From SXIZ01 sp040079795 (GTDB lineage: Bacteria; Pseudomonadota; Gammaproteobacteria; Methylococcales; Methylomonadaceae): DNA of 64,000 nt. Under the pieces are notes generated by a model. The model made no database searches, was not told the DNA's origin, and saw nothing but the letters and a program-made list of their open reading frames with translations. A program made the position numbers and the translations under genes. Below are positions 8,567 to 17,658 of the stretch, in pieces; positions within the stretch are counted from its first letter, which is position 1; every line of letters starts with the position of its first letter. The stretch is taken from the NCBI GenBank assembly GCA_040079795.1, contig JBEBJQ010000009.1:15021-79020 (forward strand), read 5' to 3'.

Positions 8567-9091
8567 ATGAAAAAAACCAGCTTATATTCAATCGGCGCAG
8601 TAGGACTTGTTTTAACAACCGCATTAGCCAACGCTGCGACTCAACCACTCGACACTTGCATTAGCGCAATACAAAAACAAAAGCCTGGTGAATTAATTAA
8701 ACTCGAAAAACTAATAGTTTCAGGTAAGCCTGTGTATGAATTTGAAGTCAAGGACAGCAGCGGTAACGAGTGGGAGTTTATGTGCAATGCTCAGAACGGC
8801 AAAATCACCGAACAGGAAAGTGAAGTGATTAATGCTGAAAATGAAGCGTTTAAGAAACATCTGAAAATCTCAGAAGCGGACGCTACTGCTACCGCTTTAA
8901 AAGCCCATCCCGGAAAAGTCCAGGAAGTCGAATATGAAATTGAAGCGAATGGTGATGCCAGCTATGAAATTGATATTATCAGCGACAAAGGCGTAGAAAC
9001 CAAAGTTGAGGTTGATGCCGGGAGCGGTAAGATTATTGAAACTGCAACAGAAACTTGGGAAATAGGCGAAGAAGCCGATGAAAAAAGATAG
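8567..9091 (+). CDS. Secreted PepSY-domain protein
   Basis: A 174-residue protein with a signal peptide (MKKTSLYSIGAVGLVLTTALANA, cut after ANA). Two PepSY-like repeats follow: residues about 30-90 (LEKLIVSGKPVYEFEVKDSSG) and 105-165 (EVEYEIEANGDASYEIDIIS). The ATG at 8567 is preferred over 8522 because of the TTTGGAG site and the signal peptide. PepSY proteins are periplasmic and often act as peptidase inhibitors or in metal-related envelope functions. The exact role here is unknown. An IS481-type element lies 25 bases downstream. Confidence 0.85.
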   Translation: MKKTSLYSIGAVGLVLTTALANAATQPLDTCISAIQKQKPGELIKLEKLIVSGKPVYEFEVKDSSGNEWEFMCNAQNGKITEQESEVINAENEAFKKHLKISEADATATALKAHPGKVQEVEYEIEANGDASYEIDIISDKGVETKVEVDAGSGKIIETATETWEIGEEADEKR

Positions 9092-9116
9092 TGGCTATTG
9101 GGGTTGTTGCATAATT

Positions 9117-9142
9117 TGTATTAGCTCAGACTTAATCTGACA
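9117..9142. repeat. Terminal inverted repeat of the IS481-type element, mutL-distal end
   Basis: It begins TGTATTAG and ends CTTAATCTGACA. The last 14 bases and the first 8 match the other end, with only positions 9-12 differing. Confidence 0.85.
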
Positions 9143-9176
9143 GTTACCGGTTTTGCAGTGTGTCCGTCAGATTAGG

Positions 9177-10042
9177 TTAGGTTTGGTTCAGGTTTTTCTG
9201 GGCCCAAATCCGTTTTCCATCCAGCAAAGTATCCATTGGCGTCCTGCCATTGCACATTTTGCCCTGATGAGTCCGGTCATTGTTGTAATAAATAAGCCAT
9301 TCGCCCAGATCCTTTTGCGAGGATTCCAGGCCACGATAAAGCTTTTTACGGAAGATGACCTGATAGAACCCTTGCAATATGGTTTTATGGGACTGTTCAT
9401 AAATCCCATTGGTTTGCGGATGCCTGGCCTTGGTTTTGGTATGGCCGATGCCGTTGATCGCCAGATATAACTGATAGCCATGCTGTTCGGCTTTACCACA
9501 ATATTCTGTCCCACAGTCCGTCAGGATACGCAGTGCGGGCAGCCCGTTCGCTTCATAGGACGGCAATACTTTGTCATTCAGGGTACCAGCTGCTGTTATC
9601 GGTGTTTTGGCCGTGTACAGGTTACAGTGCGCCACTTTGCTGTAGGTATCCACGTAAGCCTGCTGGTATTGCGCCCTACGCCTTTGAGGTTGCCAACGTA
9701 GAAAGTGTCTTGTGGATCAAGGTATCCTGGATGAACTGTTTCAATTTCACCACAGGCTTCGTCATCGTGTGTTTTTTCTCTAACGCAGCAATCTGGGCAC
9801 CGGCCAGCGGCTTTTATCGGTTAAAGCCTCAACACCCCCTTCGGCAACCAGTTCCTGATAACGATAAAACGTATCACGCGATATGCCCATTACCTTACAA
9901 GCCTTGGATACGTTTTGCAGTTCTTAGGCTAAGTTTAACAGCCCAGCGTTGGGTTTTATTATCGGATTGTTAGTATGTGGAGCGTTATCTTTCGGGTTTT
10001 GGTTAAGGTTTCGACCCCCCTATCTAAACTGGTAACCCTCAT
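9177..10042 (-). pseudogene. IS481-type transposase, broken
   Basis: The reading frame starts near an ATG at 10042. An N-terminal helix-turn-helix part can be read (NAPHTNN, then ELQNVSKACKVMGISRDTFYRY) with an in-frame TAA just before ELQNV. It then needs a frame change after LTDKSR to reach the catalytic half at 9177-9653. That half keeps D in DTYSKVA, D in LTDCGTEY and the glutamate in TNGIYE, plus the terminal YNNDRTHQG. An active enzyme cannot be made from this copy without recoding. The N-terminal stop and the missing stretch between helix-turn-helix and core argue for decay rather than programmed frameshifting. Confidence 0.85.
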
Positions 10043-10057
10043 CTTTTCACGTCGATG

Positions 10058-10083
10058 TGTCAGATTAAGTCGAGACTAATACA
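10058..10083. repeat. Terminal inverted repeat of the IS481-type element, mutL-proximal end
   Basis: Read on the minus strand it starts TGTATTAG at 10083 and runs to TGACA at 10058, pairing with 9117-9142. Confidence 0.85.
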
Positions 10084-10150
10084 GTTAAATTCGCTTCTGG
10101 TTAAACCAGCTAAAAACTATGCTTGAAATCATTAAGTGAGCGCCCCAGCC

Positions 10151-11971
10151 TCACTGCCCACGCAAAAAGAATTTATCCAACTCTTTTTTGGATAAGGCTA
10201 TCCAGGTGGGCCGACCATGATTGCATTGCCCACCACGTTCGGTTTTTTCCAAATCACGCAGGAGCACATTCATTTCGGGAATAGTTAAGCGCCGTTGTGC
10301 CCGCACAGAGCCATGACAAGCAACACTCGCCAGTACGGCATTGGTTTTTTCTTGGATACGCTGACTCATGCCTTGTTCCAAAATATCGGACAACACATCG
10401 CGCAGTAAACCTTCCATATCCCCCTGACCAAATATCGCGGGTGCGGCACGCAACACCACGGTCTCAGGACTGGTTCTGGATAAGTCAAATCCTAACTTTA
10501 AGAAAAAGTCATATTCTTGCTCCGCTAAATCCGCTTCGGTTGAACTGACCATAATTTTAATAGGCAACAATAACGGCTGGCTGGCAATAGCACCTTGTTG
10601 ATAAAGCGCTTTAAGGCGTTCATAAGTGACACGCTCGTGCGCAGCGTGCGCATCTACCAGGATAATGCCTTCCGGAGTTTCCGAGAGGATGTAAATATTA
10701 TGCAAATGTGCAACCGCATAGCCTAACGGCGGTGTTGCTTGTGGTTGCTGCCTAGGCAACGGTTGCGATACGTGATAGAGTTTTGTATATGCCTCAATCT
10801 GTTCCTCCACCCTTAAAGGCAACGCGCTTTGTTGTGGGCTGGATTGATAAGCACGCGATGAATATCCAGAGGACGTTGGCGATGCTGGATAAGTTGCTTT
10901 AGCCGTTGCGGGTGCCGGCATAGGATCGTAAAAAGCGCTCACGGTTGCCGAAGTTTTCACTTGTTCAGTCGGTCTAACGCTGGCTAAACTACGGTGCAGC
11001 GCAGTAAATAGAAAATCATGCACTAACCGCCCTTCACGGAACCGCACCTCCAGTTTGGCAGGGTGCGCGTTAACATCCACCAAGGCCGGATCAAGGGTTA
11101 AGTAAAGCACAAACACCGGATGCCGGCCATGGTACAAAACATCCTGATAGGCTTGTTTAATAGCATGGGCGACCAATTTATCTTTGATCAAACGACCATT
11201 CACATAAAAAAACTGCATATCCTGCTGGCTACGGGAGAAAGTTGGCAATCCCACCCAGCCGGTCAGTTGCAAACCGGAAGCCTCAAAATCAACGGCAATG
11301 GCATTTTCAAGAAACGCGGAACCACAAACACTGGCTACCCGTTGTGCCTGATCTACATCACTGGATGCCGGACGACACGCAAACACTTCCCGTTGATTAT
11401 GTTGCAGGATAAACCCAATATCAAAACGGCTCAGCGCCATGCGTTTGATTAAGGTTTCGATATGCGCAAATTCGGTTTTTTCGGCTTTTAAGAATTTACG
11501 GCGCGCGGGGGTGTTATAAAACAAATCCCGCACATCCACAGTAGTACCTAATGGATGCGGGTCAGGCTGTGGATCAAAGTCCTGTTCCCGTCCGTCAGCG
11601 CTGACCCGCCAGGCACAATCAGCATCGGCAACCCGTGAGATTAAGGTTAGCCGCGCCACAGAGCTGATACTGGGCAAGGCTTCGCCCCTAAAACCCATAC
11701 TCATGACTTGTTCCAAATCCTGCAAGGTGGCGATTTTACTGGTAGCGTGCCGGGAAAGAGCCAAGGGTAAGTCTTCTTTTTCAATTCCACAGCCATTATC
11801 ACGAATTTTGATCAGTTGCGTACCGCCCTGCTCAATCTCGATTAAAATCTGGCTGGCACCAGCGTCAAAGCAATTTTCCACCAATTCTTTGACCACCGAC
11901 GCAGGGCGTTCGACAACTTCACCAGCCGCAATCTGATTAACCAACTGAATAGGAAGGGCATGAATACGCAT
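10151..11971 (-). CDS. mutL: DNA mismatch repair protein MutL
   Basis: A 606-residue protein. The GHKL ATPase motifs are all present: ELVENCFDAGA (29-39), DNGCGI (58-63), HATSKI (75-80) and GFRGEAL (93-99). A proline- and glutamine-rich linker follows around residues 335-430. The C-terminal dimerisation domain carries the nuclease-type signature VDAHAAHERVTYE, with A where many have Q, and ACHGS and HGRPT motifs near the end. MutL couples MutS mismatch recognition to strand removal. The DxHA-type motif suggests a MutL with its own endonuclease site, as in bacteria lacking MutH; that is inference. It is divergent from the DUF2782 gene. Confidence 0.97.
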   Translation of the reverse strand: MRIHALPIQLVNQIAAGEVVERPASVVKELVENCFDAGASQILIEIEQGGTQLIKIRDNGCGIEKEDLPLALSRHATSKIATLQDLEQVMSMGFRGEALPSISSVARLTLISRVADADCAWRVSADGREQDFDPQPDPHPLGTTVDVRDLFYNTPARRKFLKAEKTEFAHIETLIKRMALSRFDIGFILQHNQREVFACRPASSDVDQAQRVASVCGSAFLENAIAVDFEASGLQLTGWVGLPTFSRSQQDMQFFYVNGRLIKDKLVAHAIKQAYQDVLYHGRHPVFVLYLTLDPALVDVNAHPAKLEVRFREGRLVHDFLFTALHRSLASVRPTEQVKTSATVSAFYDPMPAPATAKATYPASPTSSGYSSRAYQSSPQQSALPLRVEEQIEAYTKLYHVSQPLPRQQPQATPPLGYAVAHLHNIYILSETPEGIILVDAHAAHERVTYERLKALYQQGAIASQPLLLPIKIMVSSTEADLAEQEYDFFLKLGFDLSRTSPETVVLRAAPAIFGQGDMEGLLRDVLSDILEQGMSQRIQEKTNAVLASVACHGSVRAQRRLTIPEMNVLLRDLEKTERGGQCNHGRPTWIALSKKELDKFFLRGQ

Positions 11972-12197
11972 GATAAGCCTGTTACAAAATTCAATATCTT
12001 AACGTAAAAACGCTACCGCCGCTTAGCTTTACCGTTGCGCACTCTGCGACAATTCTGATTCTTTTGACCCAACTATCAGCCTTTCCAGAACCTTACCTTA
12101 TTAAGGATTACAGCGGGTTTCAGGCTGCATATTTACAAGCAAAGTCTGCTAATCTGTAATATCATAATCGTCTTTGATTACCTAACGAGAAGCAATC

Positions 12198-12635
12198 ATG
12201 CGCCGTTTATTCCTATACTGCCTCATTAGCTTGCCGATTTTGGTTAACGCTGAAACCAGCGAGAATGCAACTATTCCCCCCCCGCCTGAATTATCATCTC
12301 CGGGTAAAGCAGAAGTACCGCCAGCTACAAAAAATAGCGGAGCAACTGATAATGCGTCCATTCCCCTGAGCGATACGCCAGAGCCACCGGATTTACCTAT
12401 GCCCGTGCAAAGTGGTGAAAATCTGGAACCTGACATTACCATTATCCGTCGTGGCCAAGAGACCATTCAGGAGTTCCGTAACAATGGCGTGGTATATCTG
12501 GTAAAAGTCATTCCAGATCTCGGCCCTGCCTATTATTTAATTGATAGCGACGGCGACGGCAAGCTGGATGTGCAAAGAAGCGACCTGGACAAAGGAACCA
12601 AAGTCAACATGTGGAAACTGTTTGAGTGGAAATAG
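12198..12635 (+). CDS. Secreted DUF2782 protein
   Basis: A 145-residue protein with a signal peptide (MRRLFLYCLISLPILVNAE). A proline-rich low-complexity stretch spans residues 28-75. A C-terminal DUF2782 domain follows (IIRRGQETIQEFRNNGVVY, then LVKVIPDLGPAYYLID and SDGDGKLD). The last motif resembles an EF-hand-like calcium loop. DUF2782 proteins are small proteobacterial envelope proteins of unknown function. The ribosome site GAGAAG precedes the ATG. It is transcribed away from mutL and stands alone, with 158 bases to cysD. Confidence 0.85.
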   Translation: MRRLFLYCLISLPILVNAETSENATIPPPPELSSPGKAEVPPATKNSGATDNASIPLSDTPEPPDLPMPVQSGENLEPDITIIRRGQETIQEFRNNGVVYLVKVIPDLGPAYYLIDSDGDGKLDVQRSDLDKGTKVNMWKLFEWK

Positions 12636-12793
12636 GGGCTACTTGTAAGCCATCTGCTTCCCAAGCTCCAAATTCTCATTACCAACTGCTTACTTAGACT
12701 CTCTAACGTTAATAACAAATCTGGAACTAAATCGGCAATCAACGTTAAAATAGCGGTTTAATTACCAACCGCCTTAAATCGAACGGATTTTTA

Positions 12794-13702
12794 ATGACCG
12801 ATTATAAATTGACCCACCTTAAACAGCTGGAAGCAGAGAGCATCCACATTATCCGCGAAGTAGCGGCTGAATTTGAACGCCCCGTCATGCTTTATTCAAT
12901 TGGTAAAGATTCAGCGGTGATGCTGCATTTGACCATGAAAGCCTTTTATCCGGGCAAGCCCCCTTTCCCGTTATTACACGTAGATACCACCTGGAAATTT
13001 AAAGAAATGATCACTTTTCGTGATCAACTCACCGAAGACCTCGGCTTGGATTTATTGGTTTACAAAAATCAGGACGGCATAGACCAAGGCATCGGGCCAT
13101 TTACCCACGGCAGTAAAAAACACACCGATGTGATGAAAACCGATGGCTTAAAGCAAGCACTCAACAAATATCAATTTGATGCGGCTTTCGGCGGCGCAAG
13201 ACGCGATGAGGAAAAGTCGCGTGCCAAAGAACGGGTTTATTCTTTCCGTGATAAAAACCACCGCTGGGATCCTAAAAACCAACGCCCTGAACTCTGGAAT
13301 ATTTATAACGGCCAGATTGATAAAGGCGAAAGCATACGGGTCTTTCCCCTCTCAAACTGGACTGAACTGGATATTTGGCAATACATTCATCTGGAAAATA
13401 TCCCGATTGTGCCGCTTTATTTCGCTAAAGAGCGACCAGTGGTCAACCGCGATGGCATGCTGATCATGGTTGATGACGAACGGATGCCAATTGGCGCAGA
13501 TGAAAAAGTCGAAATGAAAATGATACGTTTCCGCACCTTAGGCTGCTACCCCTTAACCGGCGCAGTTGAATCAACAGCCACCACGCTGCCGGAAATCATT
13601 CAGGAAATGCTCTTAACAACCACTTCTGAGCGCCAAGGCCGATTGATTGATCACGACCAGGCAGGTTCAATGGAACAGAAAAAACGTGAAGGGTATTTCT
13701 AG
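12794..13702 (+). CDS. cysD: Sulfate adenylyltransferase subunit 2 (CysD)
   Basis: A 302-residue PP-loop ATP pyrophosphatase with the signature YSIGKDSAVMLHL near residues 35-47, and the family text GGARRDEEKSRAKER, DKNHRWDPKNQRPELW and RFRTLGCYPLTGA. CysD makes adenosine 5'-phosphosulfate (APS) from sulfate and ATP, driven by GTP hydrolysis on CysN. Length is the family norm. The partner cysN does not follow directly; a 543-base Excalibur-domain gene lies between, although direction is the same. Confidence 0.96.
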   Translation: MTDYKLTHLKQLEAESIHIIREVAAEFERPVMLYSIGKDSAVMLHLTMKAFYPGKPPFPLLHVDTTWKFKEMITFRDQLTEDLGLDLLVYKNQDGIDQGIGPFTHGSKKHTDVMKTDGLKQALNKYQFDAAFGGARRDEEKSRAKERVYSFRDKNHRWDPKNQRPELWNIYNGQIDKGESIRVFPLSNWTELDIWQYIHLENIPIVPLYFAKERPVVNRDGMLIMVDDERMPIGADEKVEMKMIRFRTLGCYPLTGAVESTATTLPEIIQEMLLTTTSERQGRLIDHDQAGSMEQKKREGYF

Positions 13703-13723
13703 TAAATTTAGGCAAATACTTTA

Positions 13724-14266
13724 ATGTTGCTGTTGATATTAAAAAGTCTTATTTTGACTTTAATGTTAATTTATTCCATGAATAGTTACGCTAAAATCTA
13801 TAAATGTATTGATGACTATGGTCATATCAACTATACCGATAAAATCTGCACCATTACAGATAAACCTAATATTATCAATAAGGCAGAACCAGCTCCTGTT
13901 TTAGCTAAGCCGATTTTGAAAAATTTGCCAAATCAAAAAAATGTATCTATGCCTCAAACATATCTTAATCCTTCTTCAGAGCTATCATCTCCACCACAAT
14001 CACCAAAAAATACATCTTTCCTTTCATGGCTCTTCGAATATGTAAGTAATTTTTTTAAGCGATCCCCTGATAACAATGCAAATAGAGTTAAAACAGTCGA
14101 CACTGATGTTTCTAAAAATCAACCAACCTATCAGTGTGATGGTCGCACCAAATGCTCTCAAATGACTTCTTGTGAAGAGGCGACTTTTTTCATCAATAAT
14201 TGTCCAGACACCAAAATGGATGGCAACAACGACGGCATTCCCTGCGAAAAACAGTGGTGTCGATAA
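13724..14266 (+). CDS. Secreted DUF4124/Excalibur-domain protein between cysD and cysN
   Basis: A 180-residue protein with an N-terminal signal or anchor (residues 1-22) and a DUF4124-like segment (KIYKCIDDYGHINYTDKIC, residues 24-42). A long polar low-complexity linker follows. The C-terminal Excalibur domain has paired cysteines and a calcium-loop-like DGNNDGIPCE (residues about 135-180). Its base composition is clearly more AT-rich than the cys genes on either side, which suggests it was acquired. No link to sulfate activation is known for these domains. Start at 13724 is the first ATG; its ribosome site is weak. Confidence 0.8.
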   Translation: MLLLILKSLILTLMLIYSMNSYAKIYKCIDDYGHINYTDKICTITDKPNIINKAEPAPVLAKPILKNLPNQKNVSMPQTYLNPSSELSSPPQSPKNTSFLSWLFEYVSNFFKRSPDNNANRVKTVDTDVSKNQPTYQCDGRTKCSQMTSCEEATFFINNCPDTKMDGNNDGIPCEKQWCR

Positions 14267-14297
14267 ATTTTTTACCTTTTACCCTGAACCTAACACC

Positions 14298-15920
14298 ATG
14301 TCCCACCAATCCGACTTAATCAGTACCGATATTAATGCTTATTTAGCGCAACATGAGCGCAAAGAACTGCTGCGTTTTTTAACCTGCGGCAATGTCGATG
14401 ACGGCAAAAGCACCCTTATCGGGCGTTTGTTACACGACTCCAAAATGATCTACGAAGACCAGCTCGCTGCCGTGCAGGCTGATAGCGTCAAATCCGGGAC
14501 TGCCGGCGCCGGCAAGATCGATTTGGCTTTATTGGTTGATGGCCTGCAAGCTGAGCGGGAACAGGGCATTACCATAGATGTCGCCTACCGTTATTTTTCC
14601 ACCTCTACCCGTAAATTCATTATTGCCGATACCCCAGGACACGAACAATACACCCGCAATATGGCGACCGGCGCCTCCAGTTGCGATTTAGCGGTTATTC
14701 TGATTGACGCCCGTTACGGTGTACAAACCCAAACTAAACGCCACAGCTTTATCGCCTCATTATTGGGCATTAAACATATCGTGGTTGCCATTAATAAAAT
14801 GGATTTAGTTAGCTATAGCGAGACAACTTTTAAACAAATACAAAGTGATTATTTACAATTTGTTAAAAGCCTGGATTTACACGACATCCGCTTTATTCCC
14901 TTGTCAGCTTTGGATGGCGATAATGTGGTCAATCCCAGTGAAAATATGCATTGGTATAAGAGCGAAACCTTAATGGAACTCTTAAACAGCATTGAAATTG
15001 CCAGCGACCGCAACTTTACAGATGCCCGCTTTCCGGTGCAATACGTTAACCGCCCTAACTTGGATTTTCGGGGCTTTTGCGGCACTGTGGCGTCGGGTGT
15101 TTTTCAACAAGGCGACACCATCACCGCCCTACCCTCCGGTAAAAGCAGTCGAATAAAATCTATTGTGACTTATGACGGCAATCTTGAAAAAGCTTTTGCG
15201 CCAATGGCGGTAACCTTGGTTTTAGAGGATGAAATTGACATCAGCCGCGGCGACACACTGATCGGCGTGCAAGCAACGCCCCCCAGCATTGCAGATAAGT
15301 TTAAGGCTACCATCGTCTGGATGACAGAACAAGCAATGGCACCAGGTCGGCAATATACGCTTAAACTGGCAACCCGCAGCGTTTCAGGCTCAATCTCCAA
15401 CATCCATCACCGGATTGATGTCAATACCCTGGAGCATCATGATGCCAACGAGTTAAAATTGAATGAAATCGGTTCCTGCACGGTATCCGTGAACGCGCCA
15501 GTGGTCTTTGATTCCTACCGTTTAAGCAAAGGCACCGGGTCGTTTATCATTATCGACCGCTTAACCAACGTCACCGTAGGCGCCGGTATGATTACCGGTC
15601 ATTCCGACAGCCTTAACCTCTCTGCCGTCACCACAGAGGAACGTGCTGCGCGCTTCAGACAAACGCCTACAGCAATCAGCCTGAGTGGCACTAATGCGAT
15701 TAACTATGCCTATTTATTGGAGCGAAGGTTGTTTGATAACGGTCATGCAGCAACCGTATTGGAAACACAGATCGAAGCCAATATGCTACAAGCCATCAAA
15801 AGTGCAGGCTTAATCTGCTTATGCGTGAGCACTCCTTTAGCGGATATTCAGTTTGACAGTTCAGCAGTATCGTTGGACGATATTTATGCGACTTTAAAAA
15901 CTCAAAACATTATTCATTAA
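14298..15920 (+). CDS. cysN: Sulfate adenylyltransferase subunit 1 (CysN) with degenerate CysC-like tail
   Basis: A 540-residue GTPase of the EF-Tu type. Motifs: GNVDDGKST (near residues 30-38), DTPGHEQY, NKMD, then two beta-barrel domains ending near residue 445. CysN drives APS synthesis by CysD. The tail from residue 452 (15651-15920) is not part of plain CysN. It resembles the APS-kinase domain of CysNC fusions: LERRLFDNGHAATVLET and SAGLICLCVS match. But the P-loop has become SGTNAINYA and the middle of the domain, with the FTGIDSPYE region, is missing. So APS kinase activity is not expected. The ATG at 14298 is chosen over upstream in-frame ATGs because MSHQSDLI is the usual CysN start. 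Confidence 0.95.
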   Translation: MSHQSDLISTDINAYLAQHERKELLRFLTCGNVDDGKSTLIGRLLHDSKMIYEDQLAAVQADSVKSGTAGAGKIDLALLVDGLQAEREQGITIDVAYRYFSTSTRKFIIADTPGHEQYTRNMATGASSCDLAVILIDARYGVQTQTKRHSFIASLLGIKHIVVAINKMDLVSYSETTFKQIQSDYLQFVKSLDLHDIRFIPLSALDGDNVVNPSENMHWYKSETLMELLNSIEIASDRNFTDARFPVQYVNRPNLDFRGFCGTVASGVFQQGDTITALPSGKSSRIKSIVTYDGNLEKAFAPMAVTLVLEDEIDISRGDTLIGVQATPPSIADKFKATIVWMTEQAMAPGRQYTLKLATRSVSGSISNIHHRIDVNTLEHHDANELKLNEIGSCTVSVNAPVVFDSYRLSKGTGSFIIIDRLTNVTVGAGMITGHSDSLNLSAVTTEERAARFRQTPTAISLSGTNAINYAYLLERRLFDNGHAATVLETQIEANMLQAIKSAGLICLCVSTPLADIQFDSSAVSLDDIYATLKTQNIIH

Positions 15921-15939
15921 ATCTCTGGTTTCGCTAAGT

Positions 15940-15967
15940 GCAGAGACGCAATATCTTGCGTCTCTGC
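15940..15967. repeat. Perfect 12-base palindrome, dispersed GAGACGCAA repeat (copy 1)
   Basis: GCAGAGACGCAA at 15940-15951, four bases, then its exact reverse complement. It lies between the convergent cysN and OFA transporter genes, where the hairpin could end transcription of both. Three related copies occur at 36876, 58465 and 59691. Confidence 0.8.
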
Positions 15968-15975
15968 TTCCTTAA

Positions 15976-17613
15976 TTAAAAAACTCGCCCCACACTTAAT
16001 ATAGTTTTATAAATACCCCAGCCCAAGGGTATTAAAACCAACAACCATGCGAATAATACTTTTACCAAACTGTCCGCTTTTAAAGTATTTACCTTTGCAA
16101 AACGAACAGCATCACTTCTCTTTTCATGTGCCAAACGTTTTTCATCAGCCAGCTCGGCATCAGTCATAAACCATTTATCGGCTACTGGACGGATCAAGAG
16201 ATTACAAAGCAGACCGAGCATCAACATGCCTGCCAGGATGAGCATGGTTTGGTTGTATACCTGTTCCCGCGGCAGACCTAACTGTAACTGATACTCACGC
16301 ATGTAATTGACAATTACCGGCCCTAAAATGCCCGCCGTCGCCCATGCGGTGAGCAATCGCCCATGTATCGCGCCCACCATTTGGGTACCGAACAAATCCG
16401 CCAAATACGCAGGAACAGTTGAAAAGCCGCCACCGTACATGCTTAAAATGATACAAAAGGCCGCGACAAATAATAATTTGTTACCCGCCATGGCGCTGCC
16501 GGGTACACTGATATACATTAACGCCCCCAACACAAAAAACACATAATAAGTGCTTTTACGTCCCAATTTATCTGACATACTGGCCCAAAAAAAACGCCCG
16601 CCGATATTGAACAAACTCAACAGTGCCGTAAAACCTGCTGCCACACTGGCAACCGCCGCCAACTCGGTTTTATCCAATTCCGCATAAGTTTTACTAAGAC
16701 CGATTAATTGCCCGCCGAAAACTTCTTGCAACATCGGTGAAGACATCCCAATCACCCCGATTCCGGCACTGACATTCATACACAACACGCCCCACAACAA
16801 CCAAAATTGTTTTATTCGAAACACCTGTTTGACATGCACATGCCGTTGCGTAATCATTTTATTCTGCTGTTCTGCCAAAGGTGGTATCCAACCTGCTGGT
16901 ATCCAGCCTGTTTGAGGCACGCGGTAACTCAATGCACCAGTCAGCATAAACACAAAGTAAACGCCCGCCAAAACCATAAAGGTTTGCATCACACCTACAT
17001 TCGTAGCAGTCGCAAAATATTTCATCAATTCTGCTGCCAGCGGAGATCCGATCATCGCACCACCACCAAACCCCATAATGGCCATACCCGTCGCCATACC
17101 GCGCCGATCTGGAAACCATTTAATCAGTGTTGAAACCGGTGATATATAGCCAAGCCCTAAACCAATGCCCCCTATAACCCCTGAGCCTAACAGCATCATC
17201 CAGAATTGGTGGCAATAAATCCCTAATGCTGAAAACAACATGCCGCCACACCAACACAACGCGCTCACCACGCCAGCTTTGCGTGGGCCGACCTGATCCA
17301 GCCAGCCGCCCCAAATGGCAGCAGATGATCCCAGAAACACAAAAAAAAGCGTATACATCCACCCTAAAGTGGATATTCGCCAATCACAGTCGGTTACCAC
17401 TAATTCTTTGAAAAAACTGATGTCAGGCCCGCAGCTAATACTGGAGCTGATACCTATGGCTTTGGATAAGGGTAACCAAAACACCGAAAATCCATAAGCC
17501 ATACCGATACATAAATGAATCGCCAAAGCGGCTGGCGGAACCAGCCAACGGTTAAAATTGGGTTCGGCGATAGTCCGCTCTTTATCTAAAAAACCGGGTG
17601 TTTTGGAAGCCAT
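15976..17613 (-). CDS. OFA-family major facilitator transporter
   Basis: A 545-residue MFS protein with 12 predicted membrane segments. Family marks: WLPLSKAIG near the start, GSGVIGGIGLGLGYISPVSTLIKWFPDRRGMATG (residues about 145-180), and NIGGRFFWASMSDKLGRK in the second half. A charged C-terminal part (LADEKRLAHEKRSDAVRFAK) is followed by a final extra membrane helix (about residues 520-538), unusual for plain OFA proteins. The OFA family is named for the oxalate/formate antiporter of Oxalobacter, but most members transport unknown carboxylates. Formate export would suit a methanotroph, though nothing here proves the substrate. Confidence 0.9.
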   Translation of the reverse strand: MASKTPGFLDKERTIAEPNFNRWLVPPAALAIHLCIGMAYGFSVFWLPLSKAIGISSSISCGPDISFFKELVVTDCDWRISTLGWMYTLFFVFLGSSAAIWGGWLDQVGPRKAGVVSALCWCGGMLFSALGIYCHQFWMMLLGSGVIGGIGLGLGYISPVSTLIKWFPDRRGMATGMAIMGFGGGAMIGSPLAAELMKYFATATNVGVMQTFMVLAGVYFVFMLTGALSYRVPQTGWIPAGWIPPLAEQQNKMITQRHVHVKQVFRIKQFWLLWGVLCMNVSAGIGVIGMSSPMLQEVFGGQLIGLSKTYAELDKTELAAVASVAAGFTALLSLFNIGGRFFWASMSDKLGRKSTYYVFFVLGALMYISVPGSAMAGNKLLFVAAFCIILSMYGGGFSTVPAYLADLFGTQMVGAIHGRLLTAWATAGILGPVIVNYMREYQLQLGLPREQVYNQTMLILAGMLMLGLLCNLLIRPVADKWFMTDAELADEKRLAHEKRSDAVRFAKVNTLKADSLVKVLFAWLLVLIPLGWGIYKTILSVGRVF

Positions 17614-17658
17614 AAAATCGTATTATTAGGTCAAAAAAGTAATATTGTAACTTGCATG

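Larger units (their letters stand above)
9117..10083 (-). mobile_element. Degenerate IS481-family insertion sequence (about 967 bp)
   Basis: The element is bounded by inverted repeats that begin TGTATTAG and match at 22 of 26 bases (9117-9142 and 10058-10083). Between them lies one leftward transposase reading frame broken by at least one stop and one frameshift. The DDE core text (LTDCGTEYCG, TKTKARHPQTNGIYE, YNNDRTHQGK) fits the IS481 group. No target-site duplication is obvious at the ends. The element sits between the PepSY gene and mutL and disrupts neither. Confidence 0.85.

Noticed and set aside
9153..9973. Plus-strand open frames across the IS481-type element
   Set aside because: They are antisense to the transposase, show no domain of their own and vary in frame; the minus-strand protein explains the sequence.
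15976..17613. Assigning the OFA transporter as a formate exporter
   Set aside because: Attractive in a methanotroph, but family members have many substrates and no neighbour here supports formate.
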